Source: RHKX01 sp963826475 (GTDB lineage Bacteria > Actinomycetota > Thermoleophilia > Solirubrobacterales > 70-9). From it: a DNA stretch of 64,000 bases. The notes below the pieces were generated by a model. The model had not been told where the DNA came from. It searched no databases and was given only the letters and a program-made list of their open reading frames with translations. Positions 41,488 to 49,030 of this stretch are shown piece by piece. Numbering within the stretch: the stretch's first letter is position 1; each line of letters starts with the position of its first letter. The position numbers and the translations under genes were made by a program. Where the stretch lies: NCBI GenBank assembly GCA_963826475.1, contig CAWGXC010000002.1:62001-126000 (forward strand), written 5' to 3'.

Positions 41488-41519
41488 AGAAGGGCCCGGG
41501 AGAGATCCCGGGCCCTTCT
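41488..41519 (+). terminator. groESL terminator
   Basis: A perfect 14-base stem (AGAAGGGCCCGGGA / TCCCGGGCCCTTCT) with a GAGA loop, 48 nt after the groEL stop and 20 nt before the next gene's ATG. The U-tract is weak. Confidence 0.85.
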
Positions 41520-41539
41520 GCGTTTGCGACGATCAGCCG

Positions 41540-42817
41540 ATGGACCCGATTCCCCTCGCGCCCGAGGACCGCGCGATCCTCGGCCTGGAATGCGAGACGA
41601 TCGCCGGGCACACATGCAAGGTGATCCGCCTTGGAGGCAGGGGCGCGGACCTGGATGATCTGCGCGCACGGGTCGCTGAGCGCGTCACCGCGGTGCCCTC
41701 GCTCGCGACGCGGCTGGGCGGAACCGTCGAGCAGCCCGCCTGGGTTCCATGGGAGGGCTTCGATCCGGCCGAGCGGATCAAGCCGCTCGAGGTCGCGAGG
41801 CCGGTCGAGCGCGGTGGCCTCGCCGAGCAGGTCTCGAGGCTCTTCGAGCAGCGCCTCGACCGGGAGCGTCCGCTCTGGCAGATTCACGTGGCGCCGCTCG
41901 CGGAGGGCGGCACGGCCTTGATCTGGCGCATCCACCACGCGCTCGCCGATGGGACGGCGTCGATGCGCCTCGCGCGCGCCCTGCTCTGGGACGAGGACGA
42001 CGCCGCCGCCCCGCCGCCGCCCGCGCCCGCCCGCGAGACGGACGACGCCAGGCGGCGGCGGCACCTGGCCGCCTTCGTCGACCGGGAGTTCGGCGAGGCT
42101 CTCCACCGCTCGCCGTTCGACGGCCGCATCGGGACCCGCAGGCAGATCGCCTTCGCATCAACCGACATGGGGGCGCTGCACGACGCTGCCAAGGCCACGG
42201 CGGGGGCGACGCTCAACGACGCCGTGCTCTCCGTGGTCGCCGGGTCGTTGCGCCTCTGGCTCCAGAGCCACCACGGACCGCTCAGCGGCGTGCGGGTCCG
42301 GGTGCCGGTCAGCCTCCACCACGAGGGCGACGCGGCCGCCAACCGCGATTCCTTCTTCTCGCTCGCCCTGCCACTGAACGTGGGCGACCCCATCGAGCGG
42401 CTCCGCCTCGTTCATGCCGCAACGGCGGAGCGCAAGTCCGCCCACGATGCCGAGCTGATGGATTCGATGATGCGGGAGCTCGGCGCGGTCTCCCCGCGGA
42501 TGAGGGATTTCTGTCAGCGCATCGAGGCGAGTCCGCGGAGCTTCGCGCTCAGCGTCTCGAACGTCCCCGGTCCGCGCGCTCCGGTCGGCGTCTTCGGAGC
42601 CCCGGTCGAGTCCGTTCACTCGATTGCGGAGATCGGCAGCCGCCACGCGCTGCGGATCAGCGCCCTGTCGCTGGCCGGCAAGCTCCACTTCGGGCTCTGC
42701 GCCGACCCCGCGCTCGTCGATGGTCTCGACGTGATGGCCGCGGGGATCGAGTCGGAGGCCGTCGCGCTCGTGGATCGGTCAGCCGGCGGCGAGCGCGAGG
42801 ACCTTGGACATCGGTGA
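41540..42817 (+). CDS. Wax ester synthase / diacylglycerol acyltransferase (WS/DGAT)
   Basis: 425 residues. The catalytic motif IHHALADGTASM (HHxxxDG) is near residue 135. RPLWQIHVAPL lies just before it. The second-domain motif LNDAVLSVVAGSLRLWL and the C-terminal NVPGPRAPVGVFG are also conserved. It transfers acyl-CoA to diacylglycerol or long alcohols, making triacylglycerol or wax ester stores at the membrane. It follows the groESL terminator, so it is transcribed separately. Its last 39 nt overlap the convergent epimerase gene. Confidence 0.92.
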   Translation: MDPIPLAPEDRAILGLECETIAGHTCKVIRLGGRGADLDDLRARVAERVTAVPSLATRLGGTVEQPAWVPWEGFDPAERIKPLEVARPVERGGLAEQVSRLFEQRLDRERPLWQIHVAPLAEGGTALIWRIHHALADGTASMRLARALLWDEDDAAAPPPPAPARETDDARRRRHLAAFVDREFGEALHRSPFDGRIGTRRQIAFASTDMGALHDAAKATAGATLNDAVLSVVAGSLRLWLQSHHGPLSGVRVRVPVSLHHEGDAAANRDSFFSLALPLNVGDPIERLRLVHAATAERKSAHDAELMDSMMRELGAVSPRMRDFCQRIEASPRSFALSVSNVPGPRAPVGVFGAPVESVHSIAEIGSRHALRISALSLAGKLHFGLCADPALVDGLDVMAAGIESEAVALVDRSAGGEREDLGHR

Positions 42818-43654
42818 CGGCTCGACGCCGAGCTCACGGACATCGGCCGCGCCCCGCTCGCTGAGCATCGGCACCTCCATGAGCTCAGCCTCCTCCCAGG
42901 TGGCGAAGGCGGCCTCGCCGAACAGGCGCCGGAGCCAGATCAAGCCGGATCGCACGAACGGCAGGGGCACGTGGACCGACGGCCGCTCGCGACCAGCTGA
43001 AGAGGCGACCAGCCGGGCGATGCCCTCGTAGCTGATGCGCTCGGGGCCGACCAGCTCGTAGCGGCCGGGTGAGGAGTCCAGCGAAGCCACCACCGCCCGG
43101 GCCGCGTCCTGCGCCCAGATCGGCTCGTACGCGGACCGGCCGCGACCCGAGATCGGCAGCAGCGGCAAGAGCGCCAGGCGTCGCTGCAACCGGATCCAGT
43201 CGTCGGCTGGGTCGTAGATGATCGAGGGAGCGAAGATCGTGGTCTCGAGCGGCGAGGCGGACACCCGCCGTTCCGCCAGGGCCTTGGCGCGGAAGAACCT
43301 GGTCCGCTGGAAGCTGGTCGCCCCCAGCGCGCTGAAGAAGATGAACCGGCGGACGCCCGCCCGCTCGGCTGCGCGCAGGAGTCGATGCGTGCCGAGCGCG
43401 GTGATCTCCTCGACGCGCCGGGGCGGCTGGTCGCGGATCGCCGCCGCGAGGTGGATGACCGTGTCCGCACCACGAACCGCGTGACGCAGCCCACGCGGGT
43501 CGCCGAGGTCGGCGAGCGAGAGCTGGACGCGCACCCGGTCGTTGCCGAGACGGCGCGGATCGCGGACGAGGCAACGGACCTCATGGCCCTCGTCGAGCAG
43601 CTTGGGCAACAGCGCTGAGCCCACCAGCCCGGTGGCTCCGGTGAGCAGGATCAT
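42779..43654 (-). CDS. NAD(P)-dependent epimerase/NmrA-like oxidoreductase
   Basis: 291 residues. Rossmann motif MILLTGATGLVGSALLPKLL, then VIHLAAAIRDQP and FIFFSALGATSF. It belongs to the atypical SDR group (NmrA/complex I NDUFA9-like) which often lacks the catalytic Tyr-x3-Lys, and I do not see a clear YxxxK here. TAGGGT (43670-43665) lies 10 nt upstream and GGAGGCG is just before the ATG. Substrate unknown; possible lipid or quinone link from family. Confidence 0.85.
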   Translation of the reverse strand: MILLTGATGLVGSALLPKLLDEGHEVRCLVRDPRRLGNDRVRVQLSLADLGDPRGLRHAVRGADTVIHLAAAIRDQPPRRVEEITALGTHRLLRAAERAGVRRFIFFSALGATSFQRTRFFRAKALAERRVSASPLETTIFAPSIIYDPADDWIRLQRRLALLPLLPISGRGRSAYEPIWAQDAARAVVASLDSSPGRYELVGPERISYEGIARLVASSAGRERPSVHVPLPFVRSGLIWLRRLFGEAAFATWEEAELMEVPMLSERGAADVRELGVEPSPMSKVLALAAG

Positions 43655-43757
43655 TCGCCTCCGAACCCTACCTCCGCAGGCGCTGTCTCTACAATGACGC
43701 CTCCGCGGCGAGGTCGCGGCAGGACCGCAAGCGAACAACGAGAGGGAAGAACGCACC

Positions 43758-44021
43758 TTGACCTACGTCATCGCAGAGCCCTGCATCGGGGAGAAGGACA
43801 ACTCCTGCGTGGAGGTCTGCCCGGTGGACTGCATTCACCCGACCCCCGACGAGCCCGACTATGAGGCGGCCAAGCAGCTCTTCATCGATCCCGACGAGTG
43901 CATCGACTGCGACGCCTGCGTCGAGGCGTGTCCCGTCGACGCCTGCTTCGCCGAGGACCAGCTCCCCGACGAGTGGAGTCCGTTCGCGCAGCTCAACGCC
44001 GACTACTTCGCCAGCAAGTAG
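43758..44021 (+). CDS. 7Fe ferredoxin (FdxA-like)
   Basis: 87 residues. The first cluster motif C-x7-C-x3-C-P (CIGEKDNSCVEVCPVDC) is the [3Fe-4S]-type arrangement. The second is CIDCDACVEACPVDAC for [4Fe-4S]. A C-terminal tail (WSPFAQLNADYFA) follows as in mycobacterial FdxA. It carries electrons in the cytoplasm. The start codon is TTG 43758, supported by homology from the third residue on and GGGAAG upstream. Confidence 0.93.
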   Translation: MTYVIAEPCIGEKDNSCVEVCPVDCIHPTPDEPDYEAAKQLFIDPDECIDCDACVEACPVDACFAEDQLPDEWSPFAQLNADYFASK

Positions 44022-44025
44022 CCGG

Positions 44026-44922
44026 CTGAGCCGACCCGACGAGCACGCGGGTCGGCCGGCGGGGCTCCCGCGGGAGCTGCTGCTGCTCGCGGCCGTCGGC
44101 GCCGTCGGCGTTCTGGTGGTCTACTTCCTGGTCGTCCGCACGCACTGGGGTCAGAGGCTGGATGAGTATGCGTTCGTCGGCCGCGACGTGATTTCGACGG
44201 TCCGCTCCCTGCAGGCCGATGAATTTCTTCGCGTCGTCAGCGTTGGATCCTTAGCCCTCGCCACCATCTTCATCGCAGGCGTCGGGATCATCCGGCGCCG
44301 GCCTCGCCTGGCTCTCACGGCCGCGGGAACGGTTCTGGTGGCGGCGCTGACCACGGAGGTCCTCAAGATCTTGATCCTCGAGCGTCCCGACCTGGTTGCC
44401 ACCAGGATCGGCGACAACTCCTACCCGTCGGGCCACACGACCGTCGGGATGTCCATCGCGATGGCGACGCTGCTCGTCGTTCCCGCCCGATTGCGGCTCC
44501 TGACGGCCTTCGGGGCGGGCTGCGTCGGCGCAGCGTTCGGCGTCGCCGTCGTCGCGGCGGGCTGGCACCGTCCGAGCGACGCGGTCGGTGCATACCTCGT
44601 CTGCCTCGCGGCGGCAGCGGGAGCGGCGGCCTTGATCCGGGCCTACCCGGATCACGTCAGCCTCGTCGACGGCGACGGCGGCCGGCCTGAGCGCGCGCCC
44701 AGGATCGGCACGGCCGAGCTCGGGTTGCTCATCCTCGGCCTCGCGCTCGCAGCGATGTTCGGGCTTGCCGCCCTCACCGTGCGCGGGATCCCCTGGACGA
44801 GTGCCGGCGCTGGGTTCTTGATCTCCTCAGCCGCGCTCGTGACCCTCGCGTTCGCCGCGACCTTCGCGCTGGCCTTGACGATGAACGCCGCCGACGGCGG
44901 CGGCTACCGGCGCGAGCCCTAG
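44026..44922 (+). CDS. PAP2-family membrane phosphatase
   Basis: About 298 residues; start not settled. Six predicted helices. The phosphatase motif is visible: KILILERPDL (K-x6-RP), YPSGHTTVGMS (PSGH), and AAGWHRPSDAVGAYL (SR-x5-H-x3-D-like). It would dephosphorylate lipid or polyprenyl phosphates at the membrane. After the ferredoxin stop there is no ATG, GTG or TTG before helix 1; CTG 44026 is the first codon after the stop that could serve, and ATG 43861 lies deep inside the ferredoxin gene. The C-terminus has two further helices beyond the catalytic domain. Confidence 0.8.
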   Translation: MSRPDEHAGRPAGLPRELLLLAAVGAVGVLVVYFLVVRTHWGQRLDEYAFVGRDVISTVRSLQADEFLRVVSVGSLALATIFIAGVGIIRRRPRLALTAAGTVLVAALTTEVLKILILERPDLVATRIGDNSYPSGHTTVGMSIAMATLLVVPARLRLLTAFGAGCVGAAFGVAVVAAGWHRPSDAVGAYLVCLAAAAGAAALIRAYPDHVSLVDGDGGRPERAPRIGTAELGLLILGLALAAMFGLAALTVRGIPWTSAGAGFLISSAALVTLAFAATFALALTMNAADGGGYRREP

Positions 44923-46091
44923 TGGGCGCCGGCCTGGACGACCGGTAGCGCCATTCCGCTGACGGGCACCGACACCGGGGGCGGGGTGTCCGCCGCGACG
45001 GACTCCATCAGGGGGAGCTCCACGGGCGTCTGGGCGATGATGCCGCGTGCCGCCTGGCGAATCGCCACTGATGCCGGGGCGCCGGGTTCGGCGGTGACCA
45101 GCGGGTCCCCGTCGTCGGCGTGCACCCGCAGGTCCTCCTCGAGCGGCACCTTGCCGAGCAGCGGCACGTTCAGCTCGTCGGCGAGCTCCTGGCCGCCGCC
45201 CTCGCCGAAGATCGTGAAGCGCTGACCATCGGGCGCGGTGAAGCCGGACATGTTCTCGATCACCCCGAGCACCTCGAGGTCGACCTTGCCGGCCATCTCC
45301 GCCGCCCTTGCCGCCACCTTCTGGGCCGCCGGCTGCGGCGTCGTGACGACGAGGATCCGTGCCTGGGGAAGCAGCTGAGCGAGGGTCATCGAAACGTCAC
45401 CCGTCCCCGGAGGGAGGTCGAGGAGCAGATAATCCAGCGCCCCCCAGTCGACGTCCTCGAGGAACTGCTGGATCGCCTTGTGAAGCATCGGCCCCCGCCA
45501 GACCACCGCGGCGTTCTCCTCGACGAAGAAGCCGATGGACATGACCTTGACGCCGCTCGGCGAGGTGAGCGGGATGATCTTGCGCTCGCCGTTGACCTCC
45601 GGTTTGCCGTTGACCCCGAGCATGCGCGGGATCGAGTACCCGTAGACGTCGCAGTCGAGCGCGCCGGTCGGACGGCCCTCGGCCTGCAGGGCCGCGGCGA
45701 GGTTGGAGGTCATCGTCGACTTGCCGACGCCGCCCTTGCCGGAGGCCACGCAGATCACGTTCTTGACCTGGGCGAGGGCGCCCTCAGGCAGGCCGCCCGG
45801 ACGTCCGAGCTTCTGCTGCAGGCCGGCCTTCTCGGAATCGGAGAGGACGTCGAATCCGACGCCGACGCTGGTGATCCCCTCGATGGCGCCGACGTTGTCG
45901 ACGACGGCCTTCTCGAATTGAGCGCGGATCGGGCACCCGGGAGTCGTCAGCGAGATCACGACGTCGACGCGGCCACCCTCCTGGAAGGTGATGGTGCGGA
46001 CCATGCCGAGCTCGACGACGGAACGCCTGAGCTCGGGGTCGATGACGGCGCGCAGCGCCTCGGTCACTTGTTCTTCGGTTACTGAAGTCAT
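44919..46091 (-). CDS. Mrp/ApbC iron-sulfur cluster carrier
   Basis: 390 residues. N-terminal MIP18 domain (TEALRAVIDPELRRSVVELG, then TTPGCPIRAQFEK). The deviant Walker A is ASGKGGVGKSTMTSNLA (about 120-130), followed by LDCDVYGYSIPRMLG and LLLDLPPGTGDVSMTL. It carries Fe-S clusters to apo-proteins. The CxxC near the C-terminus seen in many Mrp proteins is missing: the matching region reads ENMSGFTAPDGQ. GAAGAT (46103-46098) ends 6 nt before the ATG. It overlaps the PAP2 stop by 4 nt convergently. Confidence 0.92.
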   Translation of the reverse strand: MTSVTEEQVTEALRAVIDPELRRSVVELGMVRTITFQEGGRVDVVISLTTPGCPIRAQFEKAVVDNVGAIEGITSVGVGFDVLSDSEKAGLQQKLGRPGGLPEGALAQVKNVICVASGKGGVGKSTMTSNLAAALQAEGRPTGALDCDVYGYSIPRMLGVNGKPEVNGERKIIPLTSPSGVKVMSIGFFVEENAAVVWRGPMLHKAIQQFLEDVDWGALDYLLLDLPPGTGDVSMTLAQLLPQARILVVTTPQPAAQKVAARAAEMAGKVDLEVLGVIENMSGFTAPDGQRFTIFGEGGGQELADELNVPLLGKVPLEEDLRVHADDGDPLVTAEPGAPASVAIRQAARGIIAQTPVELPLMESVAADTPPPVSVPVSGMALPVVQAGAH

Positions 46092-46137
46092 GCGCACATC
46101 TTCGCAGACGCTTCCGGCGCGTTTGGGCCTGCAAAAA

Positions 46138-46167
46138 GATGCAGCGGGCCTTTCGGCCCGCTGCATC
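46138..46167 (-). terminator. Intrinsic terminator (minus strand)
   Basis: A perfect 13-base stem (GATGCAGCGGGCC / GGCCCGCTGCATC) with a TTTC loop. Read on the minus strand it is followed by five U residues, so it ends transcripts from the histone-like gene, 152 nt after that gene's stop. Confidence 0.88.
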
Positions 46168-46318
46168 GGGGAGGAGAGGTGGAGATCGATCAGTTGCCCG
46201 AAGGCGCCGGATCATCTCCGTTGTCTACTCGCGGATATATGGCGAGCAGATCCCTCCGGGCCGTTCTCTCCGTGTGTCCCCCGATCTTCAGGGGGTCACC
46301 GGCCCGGGCTAAGTGGTT
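46168..46318 (-). other. Untranslated stretch between the histone-like gene and its terminator
   Basis: No open frame with coding character on either strand. On the minus strand CTGCTCGC and GCGAGTAG can pair around CATATATCC, and GC-rich pairings are possible elsewhere. It is either a long 3' UTR or a small RNA. Confidence 0.35.
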
Positions 46319-46876
46319 CTAGACCAGCGACTGAACGCGCTCGCTGACCTCACGGACGCGCTTCTCGGCCTCCGTGCGGTTGCGCTTGATCGTCGTCTCG
46401 GCCGTGCGGCGGCGCTGCTTGACCTCGCGCTCGACGCGGTTGCGGGTCCGCTTGGCGGACTGCAGGGCACGACGACGGGCGGTTCCGCCACGACGCTCGA
46501 CCTTGTTCAGCTCACGACGGAGCTGGTTGCGCACGCGGCGCAGCTCGGTCTCACGCTTGTGAGCGGTGTTGAACCGCACGTTGATGTCGCTGACGCGATC
46601 AACGGTGGTCAGTGCGGCGCCGACGGGAACGTCAACGGCCGTCTCGACTGCCTGGCGGACGTACTCACCGACGGCGTTGACGCCGCCCTTGGCCTGTCCG
46701 GCGGTCTTCGCGGCGTTCGTCTTGGTGGTCGACGCGGTGCGCTTGGTCTGAGTCTTGGCGGTGCTCGCCGTGCGCTTCGCCTGCGTGCCGGTCTTGGTGG
46801 CCTGGCTCTTGGCGGTGGTCTTCGCTCGTGTGCGAGCGGCGCTCTTGGTGCTGCCGGTGTTCGTGGTGGTAGCCAT
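46319..46876 (-). CDS. Histone-H1-like Lys/Thr/Ala-rich DNA-binding protein
   Basis: 185 residues. The first 65 are disordered repeats of Lys-Thr-Ala (SAARTRAKTTAKSQATKTG, then KRTASTAKTQTKRTAS). About 65-105 are more hydrophobic (GVNAVGEYVRQAVETAVDVP). The rest is a long basic coiled helix (RRVRNQLRRELNKVERR). The order is the reverse of the other histone-like protein, where the tail is C-terminal. DNA or RNA binding is likely. Leader of about 75 nt, AT-rich, with a LexA-like box in its promoter. Confidence 0.78.
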   Translation of the reverse strand: MATTTNTGSTKSAARTRAKTTAKSQATKTGTQAKRTASTAKTQTKRTASTTKTNAAKTAGQAKGGVNAVGEYVRQAVETAVDVPVGAALTTVDRVSDINVRFNTAHKRETELRRVRNQLRRELNKVERRGGTARRRALQSAKRTRNRVEREVKQRRRTAETTIKRNRTEAEKRVREVSERVQSLV

Positions 46877-46959
46877 CTGAGTTTCTCAACCCCTTTTGAT
46901 TGGAAATCGTGCTTACAAGATCGTGCTGATCTCTAACGTCCTTACTTCTAACAATGTTC

Positions 46960-46982
46960 AGTGTAGCACCGAACAACTGTTC
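46960..46982 (-). promoter_or_regulatory. Promoter with LexA-like (SOS) box
   Basis: On the minus strand TACACT (46965-46960) makes a good -10. Immediately upstream, within the spacer, is GAAC-AGTT-GTTC (46982-46971), matching the GAAC-N4-GTTC core of Gram-positive LexA boxes with a flanking C/G on one side. The -35 match is poor. LexA control is inference. Confidence 0.45.
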
Positions 46983-47040
46983 TTACACAGAGCCTGTCCG
47001 CCGGTTACCTCCGCGTCTGTGAGGACCGTCACTGACGGCT

Positions 47041-47066
47041 GCAGACCGCTTGCCCAAGCGGTCTGC
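47041..47066 (-). terminator. Hairpin after the zincin gene
   Basis: A perfect 11-base stem (GCAGACCGCTT / AAGCGGTCTGC) around GCCC, 18 nt beyond the stop of the minus-strand zincin gene. A second small palindrome, CCGTCA-C-TGACGG, lies at 47026-47038. No U-run. Confidence 0.65.
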
Positions 47067-47084
47067 GAGGGAGAAGCCCGCGGC

Positions 47085-48149
47085 TCAGGCCGCCGCGGGG
47101 GCCGACGTGACCCGACCGAGCCAGAGCGCGGGATCGGACAGCTCTCCCAGGCGAGGGAGGGAACCGGGCCCTTCCCAGGCCACGTTGAGCCCCTCGATAC
47201 CGGCGCGGCCGACCACGTCGTCGGCGAAGCGCTTGCCGTCCCTGTACTGCCGGAGCTTCATCTCGAACCCGAGCAGCCAGGAGAGCAGTCGGGCAACCGT
47301 GCCGCGATCGTCGCGGCGGCGCTCCATGCCCGCTCGGAGCTCGGCGACCGACGGAGCGAGGTCCCCGGCGGCGGCGTCCATGACGTGCTCGGCGTATCCC
47401 TCGACCGCCGCCATCGTCGCCTGCACCTGAGCGATCGTCTCCCGCGATGACGGGGGAGCGAGGAGCGTCACGGGGTCGTTGGCGCGAAGCTCGGCGAGCA
47501 GACGTCGGGGATCGCTAGTCACGATGCGCCGCGCCGAGGAGATGACGGCGGTCCCCGAGACGTTCAGGGGCGCCTCGGTGAGCAGTCGGTCGGCGAGGCC
47601 GGCCAGGTGTCCGCCGAGCCACGGGGCCGAGGCGAAGTGCACGGCGTGCGTGGTCTCATGCAGCGCGACCCACTCGAGCACCTCCTCGGGGGTGCCGCTG
47701 AGCGCCTCCGCCGCCGACTCGATGTTCGCGCCGACGAAGACCAGCCGAGGCGGACGGTCGGCGCCGCGCATCGAGAACTCGTACTGACCGAGGACCCGCT
47801 TGGAGGCAAGTGCGATCAGCCCGCCGAGCTCCAGGGCCACCAGGCGTCCGGCGACTGCTCTGAGCGCCCCTCCCGCCGGGCCGCCGAGCGACCCCGCCAG
47901 CCGATCCTCGACCGGGGCCAGCATCTCGCGCATTCCCCGGAGGTTCATCTCCCCCCATTCCCGCCTGCTCACCCACTCGGCCTCGGGCAGATCGCTCGCC
48001 GGCTTCAGGCCCGTGTAAGCGAGGACCGCCCGACGGGAGCGCAGGCTCGCCCCCTCCAGATCGCAGCCCGACTGCATGGAACCGGAGCCTGCGTCGCTCG
48101 TCGCCCTGAGAATCCGCTCGGCGAGCGGCCAATCGACCACCCCGTTCAC
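47085..48149 (-). CDS. Zincin-like metalloprotease (F420-biosynthesis-associated / DUF2342)
   Basis: 354 residues. The zinc motif HETTHAVHF (HExxH) is central, followed about 80 residues later by EGYAEHVMD, the third-ligand helix of this family. N-terminal DWPLAERI and the RRAVLAYTGLKP region fit the actinobacterial family named 'coenzyme F420 biosynthesis-associated hydrolase'. Its true substrate is unknown. No F420 biosynthesis genes are present in the window. GTG 48149 overlaps the stop of the phosphatase gene upstream (GTGA), so the two form an operon. Confidence 0.83.
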   Translation of the reverse strand: MNGVVDWPLAERILRATSDAGSGSMQSGCDLEGASLRSRRAVLAYTGLKPASDLPEAEWVSRREWGEMNLRGMREMLAPVEDRLAGSLGGPAGGALRAVAGRLVALELGGLIALASKRVLGQYEFSMRGADRPPRLVFVGANIESAAEALSGTPEEVLEWVALHETTHAVHFASAPWLGGHLAGLADRLLTEAPLNVSGTAVISSARRIVTSDPRRLLAELRANDPVTLLAPPSSRETIAQVQATMAAVEGYAEHVMDAAAGDLAPSVAELRAGMERRRDDRGTVARLLSWLLGFEMKLRQYRDGKRFADDVVGRAGIEGLNVAWEGPGSLPRLGELSDPALWLGRVTSAPAAA

Positions 48150-49000
48150 CGCTCGGATGCCGACCCGGCATCCTGCGCATCTCGAACGGTCCGTAGGTTG
48201 GCGGGGTCGAGTGCAGCCGCGACCGCGTAGCGAGCGTCGAGATCGAGCATCGCATCCGCCAGTTCGAAGCCGGCGAACTCGACGACGCCTCCGGCCTCGC
48301 GGACGAGCAGCTGCGCGGCGGCGGCGTCCACTGAACGGCAACGGCGCGCCGAGAGCATCGCGTCGAAGCGACCGGTGGCGACGTAGCTGAGGGTGATTGC
48401 GATCGAGCCGACGGCACGGACGCGATATGCCTTTCCCCGCAGGGACTCGATCGCGGGAATGATCCAGCGGGGATCCGCCGATTCGAGTCCGACGACCTCG
48501 AGGCCGGTGTCGGGGCGGGTTTCCCTTGCCGCGACCGGGTGTCCGTTGAGGGTTGCGCCCTGGCCCCGGGTCGCGGCGAACTCCTCCCGGGCGCCGAAGT
48601 CGTGGACGAAGCCGAACTCGACGTCCGCCATCGAGTCGCCGTTGGCCACAGCGATCGAGAGTGAGTGGGACGGGATCGTGCGGCGGACGTTCATCGAGCC
48701 GTCGATCGGATCGATGATGACGCGGCTGCCGGGATCGCCCTCACCGACCTGGAGCTCCCCGCGTTCCTCGCTGATCGCCAGAAAGCAGTGACCCTCGGCG
48801 GCGGCGAGGGCCCCGAGCTCCTCGAAGACGATGTCCTCGCAGCTGCGGTCGAGGGCGAGGGTCATGTCGCCACCCTCGCCGCGGCCCTCGTAGACGGTCC
48901 GCTCGGCGATGGTCGGCGTGGCCGCGAACAGATCCGCCTGGCGAGCGGCGATCCGCCTGCAGAGATCGAGCCAGTCGACTTCGGGTCGCATGGCGCTCAT
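48146..49000 (-). CDS. Inositol-monophosphatase-family phosphatase
   Basis: 284 residues. Metal-site motif VIIDPIDGSMNVRRTIPSHS (DPIDGS) is intact, with LDRSCEDIVFEEL and LAISEERGE upstream giving the Glu ligand. The C-terminal metal motif reads RSVDAAAAQLLVREAGG, where the usual WD is VD. The family removes phosphate from inositol, sugar or nucleotide phosphates. ATG 49000 is preferred; ATG 48991 and 49015 are alternatives. TAGCGA (49020-49015) lies 14 nt upstream and overlaps the divergent gene's -10. Confidence 0.85.
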   Translation of the reverse strand: MSAMRPEVDWLDLCRRIAARQADLFAATPTIAERTVYEGRGEGGDMTLALDRSCEDIVFEELGALAAAEGHCFLAISEERGELQVGEGDPGSRVIIDPIDGSMNVRRTIPSHSLSIAVANGDSMADVEFGFVHDFGAREEFAATRGQGATLNGHPVAARETRPDTGLEVVGLESADPRWIIPAIESLRGKAYRVRAVGSIAITLSYVATGRFDAMLSARRCRSVDAAAAQLLVREAGGVVEFAGFELADAMLDLDARYAVAAALDPANLRTVRDAQDAGSASER

Positions 49001-49018
49001 GGTATTGGCGACCATCGC

Positions 49019-49024
49019 TACGGT
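49019..49024 (+). promoter_or_regulatory. -10 element of the RecB/AddB-like gene
   Basis: TACGGT ends 6 nt before GTG 49031, a leaderless pattern. It overlaps the divergent TAGCGA by two bases. Confidence 0.6.
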
Positions 49025-49030
49025 TGGGGC

